From NCBI GenBank assembly GCA_025963635.1, contig JAOQAK010000040.1:1-44221 (forward strand): DNA of 44,221 nucleotides, in the 5' to 3' direction. Made by a program: the position numbers and the translations under genes. The notes below the pieces were generated by a model. The model saw nothing but the letters and a program-made list of their open reading frames with translations, made no database searches and was not told the origin of the DNA. The DNA is from Ferruginibacter sp. (GTDB taxonomy: Bacteria; Bacteroidota; Bacteroidia; Chitinophagales; Chitinophagaceae). Shown one piece after another: positions 34,993 through 42,600 of this stretch. Each line of letters opens with the position of its first letter. Within the stretch, counting starts at the first letter, position 1.

Positions 34993-36042
34993 ATGGTACA
35001 AAAAAGAAGCTGCTTTTTTTTATTAATAATGACAGGCCTGGTCCTTATCTCTTTTGCACAGCAAAAAACATTTACCAATCCATTGCTTCCTTCGGGTGCG
35101 GATCCATTTAGTATCTATAAAGGAGGTTATTACTATTATACCAATACCATGCAGGATAGTATTGTTATATGGAAAACACGGAATCTTGCAACGCTGGCTA
35201 CTGCCCAGAAGGCTACCATCTTCGTTCCTGCACACGGTACAAACTATTCAAAAGAACTTTGGGCGCCGGAGATCCATTTTATAAAAAACAAATGGTATGT
35301 ATATTTTGCGGGCGACAACGGAAATAACAATCATCACCGCATCTACGTACTGGAGAATGCTTCTGCGGATCCCATGAATGCGAACTGGACACTAAAAGGC
35401 AAACTTGCCGATAGTACCGATAAGTGGGCTATTGATGGAACGGTATTGGACTACAAGGGTAAATCGTATTTTGTATGGTCGGGGTGGGAGGGAGATACGA
35501 ATGGGCAACAGAATATTTATATTGCTAAAATGAAAAATCCATGGACGCTCGAAGACGGGAGAGTGAAAATATCCGGTCCTGTTTTGGATTGGGAAATGGA
35601 TGGAGACCTGCATGACCCTAATAATCCGCCGCATGTAAATGTAAATGAAGGCCCGCAGCCGCTCGTTCACAACAACCGTTTGTTTCTGATATATTCGGCC
35701 AGTGGTTGCTGGACAGATTCTTATGCACTGGGGATGCTTACTTTTAAGGGTGGTAAAAACCTGCTGAAGCCGGAAGCATGGGTGAAATCTCCCAAGCCTG
35801 TTTTTAAGAAATCAATCACTAATGGAGTATATGCGCCGGGACACAATTCTTTTTTTAAATCGCCCGATGGAAAAGAAGATTGGATATTATATCATGCCAA
35901 TGCTAAACCAGGACAGGGCTGCGGCCGGAACAGATCGCCACGAATACAGCGGTTTACATGGAATAAGGACGGTACGCCATTCTTCGGTGAGCCTGTTAAA
36001 ACCGGTACATCCATAGCCATTCCTTCACAAAATAAAAAATAG
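34993..36042 (+). CDS. GH43-like glycoside hydrolase (second of a tandem pair)
   Basis: A 349-aa paralogue of the preceding enzyme, starting 18 bases after it. It has a cleavable signal peptide (CFFLLIMTGLVLISFAQQ) instead of a lipobox, so it should be periplasmic or secreted while its neighbour is membrane-anchored. Catalytic residues line up as D37 (GADPFS), D148 (WAIDGTV) and E219 (NEGPQ). It has an insert before the acid motif (DGDLHDPNNPPHVNV) that the first copy lacks. Division of labour between a surface and a periplasmic form is a reasonable inference. Confidence 0.9.
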   Translation: MVQKRSCFFLLIMTGLVLISFAQQKTFTNPLLPSGADPFSIYKGGYYYYTNTMQDSIVIWKTRNLATLATAQKATIFVPAHGTNYSKELWAPEIHFIKNKWYVYFAGDNGNNNHHRIYVLENASADPMNANWTLKGKLADSTDKWAIDGTVLDYKGKSYFVWSGWEGDTNGQQNIYIAKMKNPWTLEDGRVKISGPVLDWEMDGDLHDPNNPPHVNVNEGPQPLVHNNRLFLIYSASGCWTDSYALGMLTFKGGKNLLKPEAWVKSPKPVFKKSITNGVYAPGHNSFFKSPDGKEDWILYHANAKPGQGCGRNRSPRIQRFTWNKDGTPFFGEPVKTGTSIAIPSQNKK

Positions 36043-36058
36043 CAGAAAAAAGAATCTT

Positions 36059-37147
36059 ATGAAACGTAACTATTTATTACTGGCATTGGTGGCCCTAAGC
36101 TGCAATTTATGCGCTCAGTCCAAAAAGAACAAAGCGGTTGCTCCGAATGTACCAGCTACTGTATGGAGTATTGAAAAAGCCAATAACTGGTATAAGCAGC
36201 ACCAATGGATGGTCGGCGCCGATTTTATACCGAGTACTGCTATTAACCAATTGGAGATGTGGCAGGCGGCTACCTTTGATACGGCCACCATCAACCGCGA
36301 ACTGGGATGGGCAGAGAGCATCGGGTTCAATACGATGAGGGTGTTTTTGCATAGCGTAGTATGGAAAAATGATCCGGAAGGTTTCAAAAGCAGGATCAAT
36401 ACCTATCTCTCCATTTCTGACAGGCACCACATTCAAACGATGTTTGTTTTCTTTGATGATTGCTGGAACAAGACACCTGCACCCGGGTTGCAGCCTGCTC
36501 CTAAACCCGGTATCCATAATTCAGGATGGATGCAGGATCCCGGCGATCCAATGTCGTCGGATTCTACCAAATATCCTGAATTGGAAAAATATGTAAAAGA
36601 TATTTTGACCGCTTTTTCTCATGATAAAAGGATTTTATTGTGGGATCTCTATAATGAGCCGGGCAACAGCGATAAAAAAGAGGCTTCCATCCCCCTGGTT
36701 ATAAAAGTGTTTAGTTGGGCAAGAGACATCAACCCCGATCAGCCAATAAGTGTGGGTCTTTGGGCCTGGGATTTTGAAAAATTAAACGCTATACAATTCC
36801 TCCATTCAGATATTATAACTTATCACGATTACGAAGAGGCGCCAATGCACCAAAGGGTAATTCAATTGTTGAAAGCAGGCGGCCGGCCACTGATCTGTAC
36901 CGAATATATGGCCCGTATCCGCAACAGCAGGTTTTCTACTGTTTTGCCAATATTAAAAAAAGAAAATGTAGGGGCAATCAACTGGGGGTTGGTAGCAGGT
37001 AAATCCAACACAATTTATGCGTGGGATACCCCGATGCCAAACGGGGGCGAGCCGGTAGAATGGTTTCACGATATTTTCAAGAAAGATGGCACACCCTACC
37101 GGGAAGATGAAATAAACCTCATTAAAAAATTGACGGGACTAAAATAA
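36059..37147 (+). CDS. Clan GH-A glycoside hydrolase (GH5-like, xylanase/mannanase type)
   Basis: A 362-aa (beta/alpha)8-barrel hydrolase, starting 16 bases after the second GH43 gene. The signal peptide is MKRNYLLLALVALSCNLCAQ. The acid/base glutamate is E200 in LLWDLYNEPGN and the nucleophile is E282 in LICTEYMAR, the spacing and motifs of clan GH-A retaining enzymes. Other landmarks are NTMRVFLHSVVW (91-102) and WAWDFEKLN (235-243). It is often annotated as cellulase-family or 1,4-beta-xylanase in Bacteroidota, but the exact family and substrate are not certain from sequence alone. It is the last gene of the intact PUL, followed by a strong terminator. Confidence 0.88.
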   Translation: MKRNYLLLALVALSCNLCAQSKKNKAVAPNVPATVWSIEKANNWYKQHQWMVGADFIPSTAINQLEMWQAATFDTATINRELGWAESIGFNTMRVFLHSVVWKNDPEGFKSRINTYLSISDRHHIQTMFVFFDDCWNKTPAPGLQPAPKPGIHNSGWMQDPGDPMSSDSTKYPELEKYVKDILTAFSHDKRILLWDLYNEPGNSDKKEASIPLVIKVFSWARDINPDQPISVGLWAWDFEKLNAIQFLHSDIITYHDYEEAPMHQRVIQLLKAGGRPLICTEYMARIRNSRFSTVLPILKKENVGAINWGLVAGKSNTIYAWDTPMPNGGEPVEWFHDIFKKDGTPYREDEINLIKKLTGLK

Positions 37148-37278
37148 GGTTGACTAAAACGGTTGAGGCCGATGGCAGCTTCGGCAAGGTTTGAGTTTGC
37201 GCAAAGGTAAAAGAGAACAAAGCAGGGCTTCGAGTTTGAATATGTCTACACCGCTGCTTTATAACTAAAAAACTAGAT

Positions 37279-37308
37279 AACGCTATCCTTTTTTGGATAG
37301 CGTTTTTT
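37279..37308 (+). terminator. Intrinsic terminator at the end of the PUL
   Basis: AACGCTATCC (37279-37288) and GGATAGCGTT (37295-37304) form a perfect 10-bp stem around six T, followed by a run of T residues to 37308. It separates the intact locus from the decayed one downstream. Confidence 0.92.
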
Positions 37309-37485
37309 AGTTCACATAAAGAGGAAAAGAATAATATCGGCTGTTCGAAAGTCAATACAATAATTTGATACCACCTTTATGCAGGCTAATATGGGGTTGG
37401 CTCACGACTGAATGGTCGTCACCGTCTTCAACTTTGATACACCTTTAATTATCTCCGGGGAAGCTTCGCGGTGATTAATTGTTAA

Positions 37486-37959
37486 CAAGCTTTACTCATA
37501 GTGATGAATTATATAGAAGCCTGTATCGAATTAGGGCAGGAAACTGAAGCTAAATTATGGCTTAATAAGATCAGGATGCGGGCAGGCATGCCTGATATTA
37601 CAGAAACTGGTGCAGCCCTGAAAGAACGCTATCGGAACGAAAGAAAAATAGAACTGGCATTTGAGGATCATCGCTTTTTTGATGTTCGTCGCTGGATGAT
37701 CCCCGACAAGGCGTATGTAAATGCTACGGCGGTGAAGATAGTTTACCCGGCCGATGCAAATGGCAACCCGGTTGGGACACCCACTTACAATCCAACAGGT
37801 GCACCAAGCCTGCGAAATCCTGGTAAAACAGTCGATATTGCACAACAAAGAACATGGCTTCCAAGATTTTACTTCCTCCCGATCAAACAGGACGAAATAA
37901 ACGGAATGACAAACTCGTTCAAAATCCTTCCTATTAATTTTATAATGGTTAAGGTGTAA
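37486..37959 (+). pseudogene. C-terminal fragment of a second SusD/RagB protein
   Basis: About 157 codons matching only the end of a SusD protein: ALLIVMNYIEACIELGQETEA, then LNKIRMRAGMPDI, LKERYRNERKIELAFEDHRFFDVRRWMI and RFYFLPIKQDEI near the stop. The missing N-terminal two-thirds (signal, TPR-like region) is not present upstream: an in-frame TAA lies at 37483-37485, immediately before the homologous part. The first potential starts are GTG at 37501 and ATG at 37504, with no ribosome site. It is clearly different from the intact SusD at 32181, so it comes from another SusC/SusD pair whose SusC is gone from this window. Confidence 0.88.
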
Positions 37960-38013
37960 CTTAAACGGTGGAAGTTTTTGCTTCCACCATTTTTTAATCA
38001 CAATGTTTTTTCA

Positions 38014-38692
38014 ATGAAAAGTACATGCATAGTTTTTTATATTCTCCTGCTTTTTGCCCCCGCGCTTTCGGCACAAAATAATCCAATTACCAGGTTCGAC
38101 GATGGCTGGACCTTTCACAAGGGTGGGGCACAGGGCGCAGAAACTGCCGGTTTTGATGATTCAAAATGGAGAAAAGTTGATCTGCCACACGACTGGAGCA
38201 TCGAAGATTTGCAGGGGACCCATTCACCGTTTCACCGGGATGCGATCAGCCAGGCAAACGTCGGATTTACCACCGGCGGCAGCGGGTGGTATCGCAAAAC
38301 GTTTACTGTCGATCCAGCTATGAAAGGTAAAAAATTGCATCTTCAGTTTGATGGAGTTTATATGAATGCGGATGTGTGGGTCAACGGTTATCACCTTGGC
38401 AATCATCCTTATGGCTATACCGGTTTTATTTTTGATCTTACTGATGACATCAAATTTGACAAGCCGAATATAGTGGCCGTGGAAGTAAAAAATGAAGGGG
38501 TAAATAGCCGCTGGTATGCGGGTTCGGGCATTTACCGCCATGTATGATTGAAAGCCCTGGTTCCGATCCATACGAAACAGTGGGTGCCGTTTATTACCAC
38601 GCCGGAAGTGAGTAGCACTGCTGCAACAATCAATTGCAAAACCCACGGTAGTTGGGATGAAAGCCGCATCAATTACCGTTAAAGTAGAGTAA
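38014..38692 (+). pseudogene. Broken GH2 beta-galactosidase
   Basis: The ATG at 38014 opens a signal peptide (MKSTCIVFYILLLFAPALSAQ) and an intact GH2 sugar-binding domain (FDDGWTFHKGG, WRKVDLPHDWSIEDL, GSGWYRKTF, LQFDGVYMNADVWVNG, NEGVNSRWYAGSGIYRHV). At 38545-38547 a TGA stands where the family has Trp after IYRHV. The same frame then continues convincingly (LKALVPIHTKQWVPFITTPEVSS). Near 38635 the +1 frame takes over with VGMKAASITVKVE and a stop at 38690-38692, which resembles a GH2 C-terminal end. The TIM-barrel catalytic centre is missing altogether. The gene therefore carries a nonsense change plus a large internal deletion with frameshift. Confidence 0.85.
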
Positions 38693-38748
38693 CCATCCCA
38701 ACTATTGAAAGGCTGTAAAAGCATACAACCGGAAAATTTTTATATTTC

Positions 38749-38783
38749 AAAAAGCTTAGCGACAGACTCGCTAAGCTTTTTTT
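38749..38783 (+). terminator. Intrinsic terminator after the GH2 remnant
   Basis: AAAAAGCTTAGCGA (38749-38762) pairs perfectly with TCGCTAAGCTTTTT (38768-38781) around CAGAC, with T residues continuing to 38783. It probably ended the original GH2 operon and has survived the decay. Confidence 0.92.
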
Positions 38784-39632
38784 GTGCAGGGAAGTAAATA
38801 AAACATGCTACGGATACCTGCATTTAATGGTTAACCTGCAAACAGGTATGGCTACCCGAAATAGATTCAGATTCGGAACAAGGTGAACTCCAGGGAATTC
38901 ATTCGTAGTTAAAAGATAGGCTGAAGTGCGTCTCTTCGTTTATGCGTTACATTCCGATCAAAAATTCTGCTAACGTATAGGTATAAAAGCAGATGTGTTT
39001 TCTTAATAATTGTTAGCACAAATGAAGTGCATAAAGAAAGCCGCATTGTATCGATACATATTTTGGAAGCGGCAGCAGCTATAAATTGAGCTCATTTCCG
39101 CGTATACGCTGGTTTTAAAAACAGGAACTAAAAATAAATTTGGTTATGCCAGTATTTAGTATATTTTTGACACTTATCACCACTGTCAAATCCTCCATAC
39201 CTAAGAAGATACTACGCTTAACTATTTTTAAAAACCACGGGAAAAATTAATCTTTGCATTGATTTTTTTAAAACTTAGTTACCTCTTAACCCAATTCCTT
39301 CCTGTTAGCCATCACATTACATTTGATCGATACATTTACCTGCTTACCTCAGTCTTAAATGTAAACATGCCTATCAATTCTTTCGTTTTTGAAACGAGAT
39401 TTTTGTTTTCCGTATTAGATAACAGGGGTGAGCTATGTACTCTCCTCTAAATCCTTTTCCCTTAAAATTCACAACTGGTCTATAACCTGCTGCAGGTTAT
39501 TTTCAAATTCATACGGTGGAAGTACAGGTATGAATTGATGCCGGGAAAGCACGTTATAAGTCACCCACAGTACCGTATTTAAGAAATAATTTATTTTTTG
39601 AATATTGGAATTGCAACCTCTAAACAAATAGC
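38784..39632. other. Intergenic region before the giant repeat protein
   Basis: About 850 bp without a supported gene. It includes a small hairpin ACCTG-CAAA-CAGGT near 38836 and one good promoter match at 39140-39169. Short frames here (for example 39259-39450) begin with non-ATG codons and do not look protein-like. Confidence 0.55.
39140..39169 (+). promoter_or_regulatory. Candidate promoter for the giant repeat protein
   Basis: TTG (39140-39142), a 19-base spacer, then TATTTTTG (39162-39169), an exact match to the Bacteroidota pattern. If it drives the gene at 39633 the leader would be about 455 bases long. That is long enough to hold a regulatory structure, though I saw none clearly. Confidence 0.45.
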
Positions 39633-42600
39633 ATGAAGACAGGGTTACACTCATTTACAAATACAAATCGCCGATCTGGTTTTTTCAAACTGAAAGCATT
39701 TCTCAGTATGAAATTATCAGTTCTCGTATTGATTACCTGCTGCCTTGGTGGAATCACTACTACTTCCATAGCGCAGTCCGTAAATTGTGTCAACGGTATC
39801 TCGGTAAATGCTTCGGGCCCGTTAGTATACTGCCAGGCAACAACCGCCAGCACACTAACGGCGACCATTACTACCGATGCAGGTTCAGTGGATGCAAGTA
39901 TTGTGTACGAGTGGTTCGGTAATTCAACGAGCAGTACAACCGGCGGTATTTCGGTACAGTCACCGAGTGCTACGACCACTGCAACTACATCAAGCAACTT
40001 TACGCCGCCAACTGCTACTGCCGGAACTCTCTGGTATTATTGCAAGGTTACAACTACGGATGCTACCTGCACCGGCATTAGTTATACCACAGCACCAGTG
40101 CAGGTGATAGTAAATCCATCCACGGGCCCAACCACTTTTTTAGCAGGTGCACTCTCAGTATGCCAGAACGCACCAGATGAAATTTATACAGCAAGCGCCA
40201 GTAGCGCAACCTCCATTGTATACTCGGTGTCACCCGGAACAGCGGGCGTAATTAATTCCTCAACAGGTGTAATGAACTGGGATGCTGCTTTTAGCGGCAC
40301 GGCAACGATCACAGCTACATCCACAGGTCTTTGCGGAACGACCAGTTTGGATAGAGTCGTTATAGTGAATGCCTCTACCGGTGCAACCAGTTTTACGGCA
40401 GGGGCAACTACCATATGCCAGGACGCACCAGATGAAACTTATACAGCAACAGCAGCCAACAGCACTTCAATTGTATATTCTGTCTTACCATTAGGAGCCG
40501 GCACAATCAATCCATCTACCGGCGTGATGAACTGGAATGCTACATTTTATGGAACTGCCACGATCACGGCAACTTCAACAGGTCTTTGTGGAACAACCAG
40601 TTTCGATAGAGTGGTTACAGTGAACGTGACTTTAGTGCCTACCGTTAGCATTACTACTAACACAAGTACTACCATTTGTACCGGAACTTCGGTAACCTTT
40701 ACCGCATTGCCTGTTAACGGAGGCGCTAATCCAACCTATCAGTGGTATGTAGGGGTCACGCCTGTTGCAACTGGTTCTACTTTTACTACCACTATACTTA
40801 CCAATGGCAACCAGGTAAAAGTAGTGATGACTTCCAACGCAATATGTCCCGTGCAGGCAACTGTTACGAGCAATGTTATTACTATGACGGTGAATCTTGT
40901 GGTGGCTCCTTCCATTGCAATTGTTGAAAGTCCGTCAAGCACTATATGTATAGGAACAAGTGTAACTTTTACAGCCTCAACACCCAATAGCGGAGGAATT
41001 AACCCAGCTTATCAGTGGCAGGTAAATGGCACTGACGTATCCGGCGCTAATGCCACAACTTTCATCGCACCTACTCTCTCAAACGGGGATATGATTAGGG
41101 TTAAGCTAACTTCAAACGCTGCATGTGCCGCGCCAAACCCGGTTAATAGTAATGAAATTACTATGACCGTTAACCCCAATGCTACTATTTCACTCACTTC
41201 TGGAAATAATAGTCAAACTGCTTGTATCAATACAACAATTACCAATATTACCTATAGTACGGGTGGAGGGGGAACAGGCGCCACAGTAAGCGGATTACCA
41301 ACAGGAGTAAGCGGAAGCTATAGCGGAGGAGTGTATACGATCAGTGGCACACCATCGGTTAGTGGTACATTCAATTACACGGTATCGACAACCGGCACCT
41401 GTGCCCAGACATCGACCGGTGGTACAATAACAGTAAATCCGAATGCAACGATTTCCCTAACATCAGGAAACAGCAGCCAGACAGTTTGCATAAATAATGC
41501 TATCGCCAGTATCACTTTCAGTGTAGGACTTACCGGTAATAATGCATCGGTAAGTGGGTTGCCGGCAGGCTTATCGGGCTCCTATAATGCGGGTGTATTT
41601 ACTATTAGTGGGATACCGACAGTCAATGGTTCATTTACCTACACGGTAACAGCAACCGGTACCTGTGGAAATGCATCTGCTGGTGGAACACTCACAATTA
41701 ATCCTGCAGCATCCATTGCATTAAGTTCTGCAGCAGGTACAAATAACCAGTCCAAATGTATCAGTACAGCAATCAGCAATATTACGTACACGATAAGCGG
41801 CGGGGGAACAGGCGCCACAGTAAGTGGATTACCAACAGGAGTAAGCGGAAGCTATAGCGGAGGAGTGTATACCATCACTGGCACACCATCAGTTAGTGGC
41901 ACATTCAATTACACGGTTTCCACAAGCGGTACCTGTGCCCAGACATCGGCCGGTGGTACAATAACAGTAAATCCAAATGCAACGGTTTCCCTGACGTTGG
42001 GAAACAGCAGCCAGACAGTTTGCATAAATAATGCTATTGCCAGTATCACTTTCAGTGTAGGACTTACCGGTAATAATGCATCCGTAAGTGGATTGCCGGC
42101 AGGCTTATCGGGCTCCTATAATGCGGGTGTATTCACTATCAGCGGTACACCGACAGCCAGTGGTTCATTCCCCTATACGGTAACAGCAACCGGTACCTGC
42201 GGAAATGCAACTACCGGTGCGACATTAACAGTCAATGCAAATTCAACTATAGCTTTCACTTCTGCAATCGGTACAGATAACCAGTCGAAGTGTATCAATA
42301 CAACAATTACCAACATTACTTATAGTATTGGCGGTGGGGGCACGGGCGCCACAGTAAGTGGGTTACCAACAGGAGTAAGCGGAATCTATAGCGGGGGAGT
42401 GTATACAATAAGTGGCACTCCATCGGTCAGTGGTACATTTAATTATACAGTTAATACATCTGGGTCTTGCGTAAATACTTCTACAACAGGAGCAATCAAG
42501 ATTTATACGGTACCTTCCATACCTCCGAAGCCAACTGTGCCAGTCGGTCAAAGTAATTCGATTTGCCCTGTTGCAACGGGTCTTATTTATTCAGTTCCTG

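Noticed and set aside
38014..38547. A stand-alone short GH2-like sugar-binding protein
   Set aside because: GH2-specific sequence continues in the same frame after the TGA, so a truncated larger enzyme is the simpler explanation.
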